Assembly: GCA_031291305.1 (NCBI GenBank)
Contig: JARLJH010000036.1
Location: 55,569 to 119,568, forward strand
Source: Rhodoferax sp.
GTDB lineage: Bacteria; Pseudomonadota; Gammaproteobacteria; Burkholderiales; Burkholderiaceae_C
Direction of reading: 5' to 3'
DNA length: 64,000 bases
Shown here: positions 16,236 to 25,428 of the stretch, piece after piece
Layout: the number at the start of each line of letters is the position of its first letter
How positions within the stretch are numbered: the stretch's first letter is position 1
Program-made: the position numbers and the translations under genes
Notes under the pieces: generated by a model
Told to the model about the DNA's origin: nothing
The model's database searches: none
Seen by the model: only the letters and a program-made list of their open reading frames with translations

Positions 16236-16982
16236 ATGATTTTCAAAAAAACAAATATTCACCAGCTTGACACGTCCTTGAATTCCGTCGCCGCCGTTCC
16301 TCACTCACCTGTTGTTGTCCCCGACTACCTGGAAAAAACCTATTGGTGGGCTTACACCCACCCCAACGCAGTACGCGTGTTCGAGCGCCAATGGCTGGTG
16401 AACCTGATTCTGTGGGGTAATTTCTCGCGTCTGCGTGACCTGGCCTTGCAGGAAATGGGCGAAGTCATTACCGGCGATGTGCTGCAGGTGGCCTGTGTGT
16501 ATGGCAACCTGACAGAGCACCTGATACGTCGACTTGACCCGCAAGCGCACTTGAGCGTGATTGATGTCGCACCGGTACAAATCAAGAATCTGCATGAAAA
16601 ACTTGGCGATAAACGCCAGGTCACCATCCAGCAACAAGATGCCTCCCAGATGGGCTTCGCTAATGCCAGTCAGGACGCCACATTGGTGTTTTTCCTGCTG
16701 CATGAAATGCCTGTGGAGGTACGCCGTCAAACCATTGCCGAGGCATTGCGTGTCACCAAACCCGGTGGCAAGGTGATCTTTGTGGACTACCACAAACCTT
16801 CCGCCAGCAGCCCTTTCCGCTACATCATGGTGCCCATATTGACCACACTGGAGCCTTTTGCCATGGACCTGTGGAACAACGAAATCACCGAGTGGCTCCC
16901 TCCCGGAGAAGGCCTTTACACCCAAATCGACAAACAAACCTACTTTGGCGGTTTGTATCAAAAGCTAGTGGTCACCCGCTAA
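16236..16982 (+). CDS. rquA: rhodoquinone biosynthesis enzyme RquA
   Basis: RquA converts ubiquinone to rhodoquinone by putting an amino group in place of a ring methoxy group, with SAM as amino donor. Rhodoquinone feeds electrons to fumarate reductase under low oxygen. The 248-residue protein has the family block PDYLEKTYWWAY, AVRVFERQWLVNLILWGN and, in place of the usual methyltransferase glycine motif, QVACVYGNLT (about 84-93). This altered SAM motif separates RquA from UbiG/UbiE. The rest of the fold (LVFFLLHEMP, LRVTKPGGKVIFVDYHKP) is class I methyltransferase. It stands just upstream of the ccm operon. Confidence 0.87.
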   Translation: MIFKKTNIHQLDTSLNSVAAVPHSPVVVPDYLEKTYWWAYTHPNAVRVFERQWLVNLILWGNFSRLRDLALQEMGEVITGDVLQVACVYGNLTEHLIRRLDPQAHLSVIDVAPVQIKNLHEKLGDKRQVTIQQQDASQMGFANASQDATLVFFLLHEMPVEVRRQTIAEALRVTKPGGKVIFVDYHKPSASSPFRYIMVPILTTLEPFAMDLWNNEITEWLPPGEGLYTQIDKQTYFGGLYQKLVVTR

Positions 16983-17050
16983 AGCCAGCGGTGTAACAAT
17001 TCGAAAGGTATCGTCATACATAAGGTGACGATAAGGTGACAGCCCGATAA

Positions 17051-17710
17051 TTGCCCACTTTTACGACTTGCCACTTGAACACTCCTTCCACACTGACATT
17101 CTCCAAACTGGGCTGCACCAGGGGTGGGCGCCAGCTTTTTAAAGATGTGGATTGCACGCTACATGCCGGCCACTGGCTCTATGTGACGGGTGCCAACGGT
17201 GTGGGTAAAACCAGCCTGTTGCGCATGTTGTGCGGTCTGGCTCCGGTGGAGTCCGGCGCGATCCTCTGGAACAACGCGCCCATTGGTACACAGCGCGACA
17301 GCTACCAGCAAGACCTGTGCTACCTGGGTCACCTCAATGCTTTGCAAGAATCCATGTCAGTGCAAGAGAATCTGGTCTTCACGTCAGCACTTGGCGGCGT
17401 GGAGCTCGACGCGCAAAAGGCCAAATCGGTGCTGGAGCGTTTTGGCCTGCGTGGACGTTCCAGCCAACTGGTGCGGCACCTGTCGCAAGGACAAAAGCGG
17501 CGCGTGGCTTTGTCGCGACTGGCGCTCAGCCCGGCACGGCTGTGGGTGCTCGACGAACCTTACGTGGCTATGGATGAAGCTGGCATCCAGATGCTGTCCG
17601 ACCTGATTGCCACCCATCTTGACCAGGGCGGACTGGCTGTGATCACCAGCCATCAGCGGGTGCCGGTGGGTACGCACACGGCCCAATTGCTTGAGTTGAA
17701 ATCGCTATGA
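17051..17710 (+). CDS. ccmA: heme exporter ATPase CcmA
   Basis: This is the first gene of the System I cytochrome c maturation operon. CcmA hydrolyses ATP to drive release of holo-CcmE from the CcmABCD complex. Walker A GANGVGKT is at 47-54, the ABC signature LSQGQ at 144-148 and Walker B LWVLDEP at 164-170, so the ATPase is intact. The frame opens with TTG at 17051; a second TTG at 17075 is closer to the conserved start and no ATG exists, so the start is uncertain. It overlaps ccmB by four bases. Confidence 0.93.
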   Translation: MPTFTTCHLNTPSTLTFSKLGCTRGGRQLFKDVDCTLHAGHWLYVTGANGVGKTSLLRMLCGLAPVESGAILWNNAPIGTQRDSYQQDLCYLGHLNALQESMSVQENLVFTSALGGVELDAQKAKSVLERFGLRGRSSQLVRHLSQGQKRRVALSRLALSPARLWVLDEPYVAMDEAGIQMLSDLIATHLDQGGLAVITSHQRVPVGTHTAQLLELKSL

Positions 17711-18402
17711 CACCTGCCACGCAAACCCTGAGTGCAGGATCGGTCATGCTGGCCGTTGTCAAGCGCGAAATCGCTTTGGGCCTGCGGCAAAAAGGCGAGG
17801 TGCTGACGCCACTGGTATTTTTCATGGTGATTGCCAGCCTGTTCCCATTGGGTGTGGGGGCGGAGTCCAGTTTGTTATTACGCATGGCACCAGGCGTGCT
17901 GTGGGTCAGCGCCCTGCTAGCAGCCATGCTGTCCTTACAACGCATGTTTGCGACAGACTACACCGATGGTTCGTTGGAGCAAATGGTGCTATCACCCACG
18001 CCACTGGGACTTCTGGTGCTATCCAAAGCACTAGCGCACTTCCTGTTGTCAGGGTTACCACTGGTGCTCGTCGCTCCAGTTTTGGGTCTGCAATTTGGCC
18101 TCGATGGCCGCGCTTTGGGCATCTTGATGCTGAGCCTGTTACTGGGAACACCCACCCTGAGCCTGATCGGCAGCATTGGTGCGGCGCTGACATTGGGCGT
18201 ACGCGGTGCAGGGGTTTTGCTGTCCTTACTGATCCTGCCGCTATACATTCCCGTGCTGATCTTTGGTGCAGGTGCCGTGGAAGCTGACGCGGCTGGCCTG
18301 GGATTTGGCGGCCATTTGTCCCTGTTGTCGGCCTTGCTGGTACTCTCACTGTTTTTTTCGCCAATGGCAACTGCCGCAGCCTTGAGGATTTCCCTGGAAT
18401 GA
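17707..18402 (+). CDS. ccmB: heme exporter membrane subunit CcmB
   Basis: This 231-residue protein has six hydrophobic helices and the family segments VVKREIALGLRQKGEVLTPLVFF and FATDYTDGSLEQMVLSPTPL. CcmB is the permease-like partner of CcmA in the complex that releases heme-loaded CcmE. It overlaps ccmA and ccmC by four bases each, so the three are translationally coupled. Confidence 0.95.
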   Translation: MTPATQTLSAGSVMLAVVKREIALGLRQKGEVLTPLVFFMVIASLFPLGVGAESSLLLRMAPGVLWVSALLAAMLSLQRMFATDYTDGSLEQMVLSPTPLGLLVLSKALAHFLLSGLPLVLVAPVLGLQFGLDGRALGILMLSLLLGTPTLSLIGSIGAALTLGVRGAGVLLSLLILPLYIPVLIFGAGAVEADAAGLGFGGHLSLLSALLVLSLFFSPMATAAALRISLE

Positions 18403-19136
18403 AAACACGCGCGATTCATTGGTTCAAGTTTGCCTCACCGCAAAACTTTTATGAGCTTTCCGGAAAGATGTGGCCGTGGTTTGCGGCACTGGCCACCATT
18501 TTGTTGCTGGCTGGGTTGTGGATCTCGTTTTATGTAGCCCCGGTGGACGCCCAGCAAGGTCAGGGCTACCGCATTATCTTCGTGCATGTGCCTGCATCCC
18601 AAATGTCCATGTTTATCTACCTGGTCATGGCAGGCTGGGCCGGGTTTGGGCTCGCCTTCAATACCCGCCTGTCTGGCATGATGGCCTCGGCGCTAGCACC
18701 AACCGGGGCGTCGTTTGCTTTTCTATCTCTGCTCACCGGGGCCTTGTGGGGTAAACCTATGTGGGGCGCTTGGTGGGTGTGGGATGCGCGCCTCACCTCC
18801 GAGTTGATCCTGTTATTTCTTTACCTGGGTTTCATGGCTCTGCACGCCAGCATTGACGACCCACGCCGCGCCGACAAAGCCAGCGCCGTACTGGCGCTGG
18901 TGGGTGCTGTCAATGTACCCATCATTTATTTCTCGGTCAAATGGTGGAACACCCTGCATCAGGGTGCATCGGTATCGATGAAAGGCAGCTCCATGGCCAG
19001 CACCATGCTCACGGGCATGTTGGTCATGGTATTGGCCTTCTGGATGTACGCCATTGCCATCGCCTTGCTGCGGGTGCGCAACATCATTTTGGACCGTGAA
19101 CGACATACGGAGTGGGTGAAACATGCAGTGGCATAG
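18399..19136 (+). CDS. ccmC: heme handling protein CcmC
   Basis: This 245-residue, six-helix membrane protein of the heme-handling family carries the tryptophan-rich motif WGKPMWGAWWVWDARLT at about 116-132, which faces the periplasm and positions heme for covalent attachment to CcmE. Conserved flanking histidines are visible (IIFVHVPASQMSM before it, NTLHQGASV after it). It overlaps ccmB and ccmD. Confidence 0.96.
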   Translation: MKTRAIHWFKFASPQNFYELSGKMWPWFAALATILLLAGLWISFYVAPVDAQQGQGYRIIFVHVPASQMSMFIYLVMAGWAGFGLAFNTRLSGMMASALAPTGASFAFLSLLTGALWGKPMWGAWWVWDARLTSELILLFLYLGFMALHASIDDPRRADKASAVLALVGAVNVPIIYFSVKWWNTLHQGASVSMKGSSMASTMLTGMLVMVLAFWMYAIAIALLRVRNIILDRERHTEWVKHAVA

Positions 19137-19317
19137 CTGGACAGAATTCTGGGAGATGGGCGGTTACGCCTTTTACGTCTGGGGCAGTTTTGGGGTCACA
19201 GCTTTGGTCGTCATTGTTGAGATTTGGCAGTTGCGTGCACAACGTCGAACCCTGATACGAAACCTTTTGGCCGAAACCAACTCAGAAGACGATGTTCAAT
19301 CGTCATCCACATCATGA
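19123..19317 (+). CDS. ccmD: heme exporter small subunit CcmD
   Basis: This 64-residue protein with one membrane helix begins [20 protein letters not shown], the usual CcmD opening, followed by a basic segment ([16 protein letters not shown]). CcmD stabilises the CcmC-CcmE adduct and helps release. It overlaps ccmC by 14 bases and ccmE by four. Confidence 0.92.
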   Translation: MQWHSWTEFWEMGGYAFYVWGSFGVTALVVIVEIWQLRAQRRTLIRNLLAETNSEDDVQSSSTS

Positions 19318-19757
19318 AACCTCGTCATAAACGCGCTGCCATCATTGCAGGCGGCCTCGTGGCCGTTGGACTCGCCGCCTATTTTGTACTCAATGCTTTT
19401 GAGAGCAATCTGGTATTTTTCTTTACGCCTAGTCAGATCGAGTCTGGTGAAGCCCCCAAGAACAGGACTTTTCGGGTGGGTGGCATGGTCAAACAAGGTT
19501 CACTCAAACGTGACAGCATGACGGTGAGCTTTGTGGTCACCGATACCACCAAAGATGTCAAAGTGAGCTACACCGGGATCTTGCCCGACTTGTTCAAGGA
19601 AGGCAAAGGTGTAGTAGCACAAGGCAAGCTCGACAGCACAGGACAGTTCACCGCCACTGAAGTGCTAGCCAAGCACGACGAAAACTATATGCCACCCGAG
19701 GCTCAACACGCCATGGATCAGGCCCAGCTGGCCAAAGCGGCCCAAACCCTCAAATAG
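19314..19757 (+). CDS. ccmE: periplasmic heme chaperone CcmE
   Basis: This 147-residue membrane-anchored OB-fold chaperone starts at ATG 19314, which overlaps the ccmD stop; a longer upstream frame is not family-like. The N-terminal helix (about 8-27) is followed by the periplasmic domain with [10 protein letters not shown] and the heme-attachment motif [10 protein letters not shown], where His121 binds heme covalently and Tyr125 is the axial ligand. It is the ordinary histidine type, not the cysteine variant. Confidence 0.96.
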   Translation: MKPRHKRAAIIAGGLVAVGLAAYFVLNAFESNLVFFFTPSQIESGEAPKNRTFRVGGMVKQGSLKRDSMTVSFVVTDTTKDVKVSYTGILPDLFKEGKGVVAQGKLDSTGQFTATEVLAKHDENYMPPEAQHAMDQAQLAKAAQTLK

Positions 19758-19792
19758 ACCTTTTAGCTCGAACTTTTAATTGGTAACACACC

Positions 19793-21760
19793 ATGATTCC
19801 TGAACTTGGTCATTTTTCACTGATGCTCGCCTTGCTGGTAGCCTTGATCCTTGGCATCCTGAGCATCGCTGGCGGACAACGCGGTCGCGCGGACTGGATG
19901 GCATTAGCGCGACCTGGGGCACAGGTGTTGTGGCTACTCACCGGCTTTTCCTTCTTGTGTCTGGCTTACTCGTTTTACACCAACGACTTCTCTGTGGCTT
20001 ATGTCGCGGAGCACTCCAACACGCAGTTGCCAGACATTTACCGCATTGCGGCGGTTTGGGGCGGCCATGAAGGTTCCTTGCTGCTGTGGCTAGTCATGCT
20101 GTGTACCTGGATGATGGCGATTTCCCTCTTCTCACGGCAATTGCCTGATGTGATGGTATCGCGCGTGCTGGGTGTGATGGCCCTGATTGCGGTGGGCTTC
20201 ATGCTGTTCATGCTGATTACCTCCAGCCCATTTGTGCGACTGAGCGACATTCCCGCCAATGGGCGTGATTTGAATCCGATGCTGCAAGACCCGGGACTGG
20301 TGTTTCACCCGCCGATGCTCTACATGGGTTATGTGGGCATGTCCGTACCCTTCGCCTTCTCGATTGCTGCCTTGTTGAACGGCCGCCTGGATGCCGCCTG
20401 GGCGCGTTGGACCCGGCCCTGGGCGACAGCGGCCTGGATCTGCCTGACCATTGGCATTGCTATGGGTTCGTGGTGGGCTTACTACACCTTAGGTTGGGGC
20501 GGCTGGTGGTTTTGGGACCCAGTTGAGAACGCCTCATTTTTGCCCTGGTTGGTAGCCACCGCACTGATCCACTCGCTGGCGGTGACCGAAAAACGCGGCC
20601 TGTTCAGAAGCTGGACCATCATGCTGTCACTGATAGCGTTTTCACTCAGCCTTTTGGGTACTTTCCTGGTCCGCTCTGGCGTGTTGACATCAGTCCATGC
20701 CTTTGCATCCGACCCTAAACGAGGTGTATTCATCCTGCTGTTCCTGGCGGTGGTGGTGGGCAGCTCGCTGCTACTGTTTGCCGCCCGCGCCGGCAAAGTC
20801 CGCGCCGGAGGCAGCTTTACATTGGTTTCGCGCGAATCCTTCCTACTGCTTAACAACGTATTGCTGACCACGGCAGCTGCAGCTGTCTTGCTGGGCACCA
20901 TTTATCCATTGATCATTGACTCGCTGAATCTTGGTAAGCTGTCCGTTGGACCACCCTATTTCAACAGTGTCTTTACACCCATCATGCTGCCCGTGCTGTT
21001 TTTCATGGTGATCGGTTCCTTTGCACGCTGGAAAAGTGACAGCGTTGCTGAACTGACGAAAAAGCTGCGTCCTGTCATGATTTTGTCAGTTCTTTTAGGG
21101 TGTGGCGCCACCCTGTTGGCGGGCCATTGGTCATCACTGGTCGCCTTGGGGTTAACCCTAGCCATCTGGATTGTGCTGGGGTCGTTGTTACAGATATACC
21201 GTCAGATCAAGGACACCGTGAGCTGGAAATCCACGCCCATCTCGTTTTGGGGTATGCATGCCGCCCATATTGGCATCGCGATCTGTGTGGTCGGGATTAC
21301 CATGGTTAAAGGTTATGAAACCGAAAAAGATGTCCGCATGGCCGTTGGAGACACCGTTGAGGTGGGTGGTTATTCTTTCAAACTCATGAACATCGGTGAA
21401 AGACCTGGCCCCAACTACAACGCGGATGTCGGCACGGTTGAGGTGACCAGGAACAACCAGCCCGTCACCACGCTGCACCCGGAAAAGCGCACTTATTTCT
21501 CATCCACCATGCCGATGACAGAAGCCGCTATTGACAGTGGTTTGACCCGTGACATCTATGTCTCCCTGGGTGAAAAGCTGGAAAGCACCGGTCAACCTGC
21601 CTGGGCTGTGCGGGTCTATCACAAGCCGTTTGTACCGTGGATTTGGGTCGGTTGCATGTTCATGGCACTTGGTGGCGCCATGGCGGCGCTGGACAAGCGC
21701 TATCGCAAGAAAGTGGCAGCCAGATTGGCTCTGTCAGATATCAAGGGTGTGACAGCATGA
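19793..21760 (+). CDS. ccmF: cytochrome c heme lyase subunit CcmF
   Basis: This large polytopic membrane protein (655 residues, about 13-15 helices) has the tryptophan-rich heme motif WGGWWFWDPVENASFLPW at about 234-251 and conserved surrounding histidines. With CcmG and CcmH it ligates heme to apocytochrome CXXCH. The C-terminal periplasmic segment is full length. It overlaps ccmG by four bases. Confidence 0.97.
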   Translation: MIPELGHFSLMLALLVALILGILSIAGGQRGRADWMALARPGAQVLWLLTGFSFLCLAYSFYTNDFSVAYVAEHSNTQLPDIYRIAAVWGGHEGSLLLWLVMLCTWMMAISLFSRQLPDVMVSRVLGVMALIAVGFMLFMLITSSPFVRLSDIPANGRDLNPMLQDPGLVFHPPMLYMGYVGMSVPFAFSIAALLNGRLDAAWARWTRPWATAAWICLTIGIAMGSWWAYYTLGWGGWWFWDPVENASFLPWLVATALIHSLAVTEKRGLFRSWTIMLSLIAFSLSLLGTFLVRSGVLTSVHAFASDPKRGVFILLFLAVVVGSSLLLFAARAGKVRAGGSFTLVSRESFLLLNNVLLTTAAAAVLLGTIYPLIIDSLNLGKLSVGPPYFNSVFTPIMLPVLFFMVIGSFARWKSDSVAELTKKLRPVMILSVLLGCGATLLAGHWSSLVALGLTLAIWIVLGSLLQIYRQIKDTVSWKSTPISFWGMHAAHIGIAICVVGITMVKGYETEKDVRMAVGDTVEVGGYSFKLMNIGERPGPNYNADVGTVEVTRNNQPVTTLHPEKRTYFSSTMPMTEAAIDSGLTRDIYVSLGEKLESTGQPAWAVRVYHKPFVPWIWVGCMFMALGGAMAALDKRYRKKVAARLALSDIKGVTA

Positions 21761-22281
21761 AAAAGGCATATATCCCGTTGGGGATTTTTGCAGTTCTGGT
21801 GGTTTTCCTGGCCATTGGCCTAACGCGTGACCCGCATGAAATTCCCTCTCCCTTGATTGGCAAACCCGCACCGGATTTTTCAGCCCCGGTGCTGGACAAT
21901 CCCGCCTTACAACTGACCAAGCAGGACATGTTGGGCAAAGTCTGGCTGCTCAATACCTGGGCCTCCTGGTGCGTGGCATGCCGTGAGGAGCATCCGCTCT
22001 TGGTCGAGTTTTCGAAAGATAAACCTTTGCCAATTGTTGGGTTGGATTACAAAGACAAAGATGAAGCCGGTCACATGTGGCTGACCCAATTTGGTAACCC
22101 CTTTGATGTCTCCATTGCAGACCGCGACGGTCGCATCGGGATCAACTTTGGTGTTTATGGTGTTCCGGAGAGCTTTTTGATCGACAAGGCAGGTGTCATT
22201 CGCTACAAGCAAATCGGTCCCTTCACCACCGAGATACTGCAGAATAAATTGCTGCCCATGATCCGGGAATTGCAGAAATGA
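21757..22281 (+). CDS. ccmG: periplasmic thiol:disulfide oxidoreductase CcmG (DsbE)
   Basis: This 174-residue protein is anchored by an N-terminal helix (about 5-22) and has a thioredoxin fold with the active site WCVAC (Cys72, Cys75). The family acidic insert and the cis-Pro region GVPESFLID are present. It keeps the cysteines of apocytochrome c reduced for heme ligation. ATG 21757 overlaps the ccmF stop, which fixes the start. Confidence 0.95.
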   Translation: MKKAYIPLGIFAVLVVFLAIGLTRDPHEIPSPLIGKPAPDFSAPVLDNPALQLTKQDMLGKVWLLNTWASWCVACREEHPLLVEFSKDKPLPIVGLDYKDKDEAGHMWLTQFGNPFDVSIADRDGRIGINFGVYGVPESFLIDKAGVIRYKQIGPFTTEILQNKLLPMIRELQK

Positions 22282-22745
22282 AATTTTGGCTCGCTTTTCT
22301 CCTTTGTTGCCAATTTGCTCTGATGTCCCACGCCAACGAGGCCGTGCCGCTTGCCGAAGACCCCGTTGTAGAACAGCGTCTGGTCTTGATTGCCGAAGAC
22401 CTGCGCTGCTTGGTGTGCCAGAACGAGTCGTTAGCCAGTTCCCGTGCGGATCTCGCTAACGACTTGCGTCGCGAGGTTCGTGAGCTCATCAAAGCCGGCA
22501 AGTCGGATGCTGATATCAAGGACTATCTGGTCAGTCGTTATGGCGACTTTGTGCTTTACAAACCGCCGGTCAAACCCACAACCTGGCTGCTTTGGTTTGG
22601 TCCTTTGCTGCTACTGCTGGGTGCCCTCTGGTTACTCATCAGCACCATCCGAACGACCCAGAAAAATGGTAACGCCGAAGTGCTGGATGCTCAAAAGCGC
22701 GCCAAAGCACAAGCCCTCCTACAAGAGACAGATTCTTCAAAATGA
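22278..22745 (+). CDS. ccmH: cytochrome c maturation protein CcmH
   Basis: This 155-residue protein has a signal peptide, the redox motif LRCLVCQN (Cys44, Cys47), the helical block ADLANDLRREVRELIKAGKSDADIKDYLVSRYGDFVLYKPP, and one C-terminal membrane helix. It corresponds to the N-terminal part of E. coli CcmH; the TPR part is encoded separately as ccmI. It overlaps both neighbours by four bases. Confidence 0.95.
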   Translation: MKFWLAFLLCCQFALMSHANEAVPLAEDPVVEQRLVLIAEDLRCLVCQNESLASSRADLANDLRREVRELIKAGKSDADIKDYLVSRYGDFVLYKPPVKPTTWLLWFGPLLLLLGALWLLISTIRTTQKNGNAEVLDAQKRAKAQALLQETDSSK

Positions 22746-24091
22746 ACGTATTTATTGGTATCGCGGCGCTCATGACGCTGCTGGTGGTAGCTTGGCTTGT
22801 TTACCCTCTGTTGCGCTCAAAACATGGCTCTGGCGTCTCAGCCGACCGTTTGAACATCGACATTCATCGAGATCAACTCAAAGCCCTCGAAGTCGACTTG
22901 GCACGCGGCGTTATCAGCCAGCAAGACTTTGATTCCACGCGCGATGAATTGCAACTTCGTCTACTTGATGACACCGAAAGCTACGAAGCACCACAAGCCC
23001 ATGACGGCCAAAGCTTTTTAACACCGCGTCGTACCGCACTTGCCATTGCCTTGTTGACACCTATTTTGGTACTCGGCATATACCTGCAATTAGGCACGCC
23101 AGCAGCGATCAATCCGGTTGCGCCTGACTCTGTGGATCAGCAAAGAATCAACCAGATGGTGGATTCTCTGGCAGCGAGACTCAAAACCAAACCGGACGAT
23201 CCGAAAGGTTGGGCCATGTTGGCGCGCTCATACCGAATCCTAGGTCGCCTGGATGAAGCCAAACAAGCGTTTGAAAAGGCGGGAAGCTATGTCCATACCG
23301 ACCCGGACGTGCTATTGGATTACGCCACCACATTGGGATCCCTCGCTGGTAACAAACTCGAAGGTCAATCTGCCAAGTTGATTGAAGAGGCTCTCAAACT
23401 CAGCCCTGAAAACCCTAATGCCTTGATGCTCTCAGGCGTCAGTGCTTACCAACGAACAGACTACGCTGGTGCCATCAAACAATGGGAAAAACTGCTCAGC
23501 CTGATAGACCCGGCGTCACCGGACGTGCAACAAATACAGGCGAACATTGACGACGCTCGTGTAAAAGGAAAATTACCGGCAGATGACGCCACCAAGCTGC
23601 CACCCGTTCCAGCAGGTGTAGCTGCTGGCGGCATGACCCCCGACATGATCAATCAGATGGTGGAGAGACTGGCCAATCGCCTGAAAGACAATCCCAACGA
23701 CTACACAGGCTGGGCGCGCCTAGCCAATGCCTACAAGGTTCAAGGCAAGTTGGACGAGGCGGCGCAAGCGTTTGTCAAAACTGGTCCTCTGCTTGATACC
23801 GATGCCAACATGATGAGCCAATACGCTGACCTGCTCGCCACACGTGCCAAAGGTGATTTCAAAGGTCAACCTACCACACTCATCAATAAAGCACTGAGCA
23901 TCGACCCCAAGCAGCCAAATGCCCTGATGATGGCCGCGCAGGCCGCCTACCAGGCAGGCAACTACGCAAAAGCCATCGGTCACTGGGAAATCGTGCTGAC
24001 GGTACTGCCCAATGGCTCTACGGACATAGACCAAGTTAAAGCTGAAATAGCTGAAGCCAAAGGCAAGATGAGCGGGCCAGCCAAGCCGTAA
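22742..24091 (+). CDS. ccmI: cytochrome c maturation protein CcmI, duplicated TPR domain
   Basis: CcmI presents apocytochrome c to the heme lyase. The 449-residue protein has two N-terminal membrane helices separated by a cytoplasmic loop (residues about 4-22 and 96-115), then a periplasmic TPR region. This region is an internal duplication: a module starting MVDSLAARLKTKPDD and ending near GKLP is followed by a second starting MVERLANRLKDNPND. Both contain a GRLDEA/GKLDEA helix and an NPNALMLS/QPNALMMA block. Each is about 140 residues. It is the last gene before a strong terminator. Confidence 0.92.
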   Translation: MNVFIGIAALMTLLVVAWLVYPLLRSKHGSGVSADRLNIDIHRDQLKALEVDLARGVISQQDFDSTRDELQLRLLDDTESYEAPQAHDGQSFLTPRRTALAIALLTPILVLGIYLQLGTPAAINPVAPDSVDQQRINQMVDSLAARLKTKPDDPKGWAMLARSYRILGRLDEAKQAFEKAGSYVHTDPDVLLDYATTLGSLAGNKLEGQSAKLIEEALKLSPENPNALMLSGVSAYQRTDYAGAIKQWEKLLSLIDPASPDVQQIQANIDDARVKGKLPADDATKLPPVPAGVAAGGMTPDMINQMVERLANRLKDNPNDYTGWARLANAYKVQGKLDEAAQAFVKTGPLLDTDANMMSQYADLLATRAKGDFKGQPTTLINKALSIDPKQPNALMMAAQAAYQAGNYAKAIGHWEIVLTVLPNGSTDIDQVKAEIAEAKGKMSGPAKP

Positions 24092-24120
24092 GCATCTTTC
24101 TCTGAAGTCAACTTAAAAAA

Positions 24121-24154
24121 CGCATCGGGGTTGCACCCCGATGCGTTTTTTTTT
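24121..24154 (+). terminator. intrinsic terminator of the ccm operon
   Basis: A perfect 10-bp stem (CGCATCGGGG / CCCCGATGCG) with a 5-nt loop is followed by nine T residues, 29 bases after the ccmI stop. Confidence 0.95.
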
Positions 24155-24194
24155 GTCACAAAGCCTGTTCTTCAATCCATTCGACCTTTAAAAC

Positions 24195-24500
24195 GATTTG
24201 GATAAGCCTGTGAATAAGATGTCTTGAAAGTCAAAGTTATCCACAAAAATTTTAAATTTGAGGACTTGTCCATAATTTGAAACAACCTGCAAAGCACAGT
24301 CGTACACAATCATCAAGTGATCGTTAAGCTTTGATTTTAAAAAACAAAACTAACTTATCCACGGATAGACGCTCGCTTTATCTACTACGACTACTTGATA
24401 TTTAAAGAATTTAAAGAAGATAGCCGTAAACTTTTTTTCAAAATTTCAGATGACTACGAAATTTTTTTATAGCTGTGCATAAAACTAATAAACCTCAACT
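24195..24500. other. AT-rich DnaA-box cluster, candidate oriC or DnaA-controlled region
   Basis: The 520-base gap between ccmI and minC holds no gene. Three 9-mers fit TTATNCACA: 24209-24217 (minus, TTATTCACA), 24237-24245 (plus, the perfect TTATCCACA) and 24474-24482 (minus, TTATGCACA). A fourth, TTATCCACG at 24355-24363, has one mismatch. Between the last two lies strongly AT-rich DNA with the direct repeats TTTAAAGAA at 24401-24409 and 24410-24418, a plausible unwinding element. The region is about 12-14 kb from four parS sites. That it is an origin is inference; dnaA is not in the window. Confidence 0.5.
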
Positions 24501-24611
24501 TTCCTCGGATTTTTGCGACGTAATCAAGTAACATTTGGGCTTGTTTAGGACTTCTCGGTATCCGTAACCGTGTTTGTCAAGTTCAAACTTCTCTCACTTT
24601 GACCGTATTCC

Positions 24612-25391
24612 TTGTCCACGACCGTGACTGCATCTTTCGAAATTAAAAGCGCACAGTTGCCTGTGATGTCATTGGTTACCAAAACGTCAGACTTGCGCCA
24701 GGTGGCTAACGAACTTCTCAGTAGTTACGGTCCTGATAGCGACAACGCTGACTTCTTTGATCAGGATGCAGTGGTTATCGATGGTTCAAAATCCAAGGGT
24801 GTTGTTAACGCAGACGGTCTGGCAGCCTTGATGGCAGCCTTGATTGCCTGCCGTCTGAAACCTGTGGCTTGGCGTGGGTCGCCGACAGATGAGGCCAGTG
24901 CCGCTCAGGCGCTGGGGCTAGTGATCGCCTCACCAGAAATGACTCGCGGCAAGTCTGCCTCTGAAACCAAAAAAGTGGCTCAGGCGCCGATTGAAGTGAT
25001 CAAGGAAGTGGTTACCGAGGTTATCCGGGAAGTTCCTGGCCCGGTAGCTGCCACCCTGGTCATTGACAAGCCGGTTCGTTCTGGGCAGAAAGTGTATGCA
25101 CGTGGTGCAGACCTGATTGTGCTGGCTATGGTGAATCAAGGAGCTGAGGTGGTGGCAGATGGCAACATCCATGTGTATGCTCCCCTGCGTGGCAAAGCCA
25201 TGGCCGGAGCTAGCGGCAATGCCAATGCCCGGATTTTTTCAACCTGTCTGGAGCCTGAACTTATTTCGATCGCCGGGGTGTACCGCACCAGTGAAAACCC
25301 GCTGGCAGCAGACATCCATGGCAAGGCGGCGCAAGTGCGCTTGAGCGATGACGGCCAGGAAAAGCTGCTGTTTGAAGCTTTGAAGTCCTGA
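24612..25391 (+). CDS. minC: septum site-determining protein MinC
   Basis: This 259-residue inhibitor of FtsZ polymerisation at the cell poles has an N-terminal FtsZ-interacting domain (about 1-110), a variable Val/Lys/Glu linker, and a C-terminal beta-helix domain with the typical RSGQKVYARGADLIVLAMVNQGAEVVADGNIHVYAPLRGKAMAG pattern that binds MinD. No ATG is available. TTG 24612 or GTG 24624 may be the start, and the DnaA-box region lies directly upstream. Confidence 0.94.
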   Translation: MSTTVTASFEIKSAQLPVMSLVTKTSDLRQVANELLSSYGPDSDNADFFDQDAVVIDGSKSKGVVNADGLAALMAALIACRLKPVAWRGSPTDEASAAQALGLVIASPEMTRGKSASETKKVAQAPIEVIKEVVTEVIREVPGPVAATLVIDKPVRSGQKVYARGADLIVLAMVNQGAEVVADGNIHVYAPLRGKAMAGASGNANARIFSTCLEPELISIAGVYRTSENPLAADIHGKAAQVRLSDDGQEKLLFEALKS

Positions 25392-25428
25392 GGCGTCCCT
25401 GCATTCCTATTTGAAAGATTGTGTAGAT

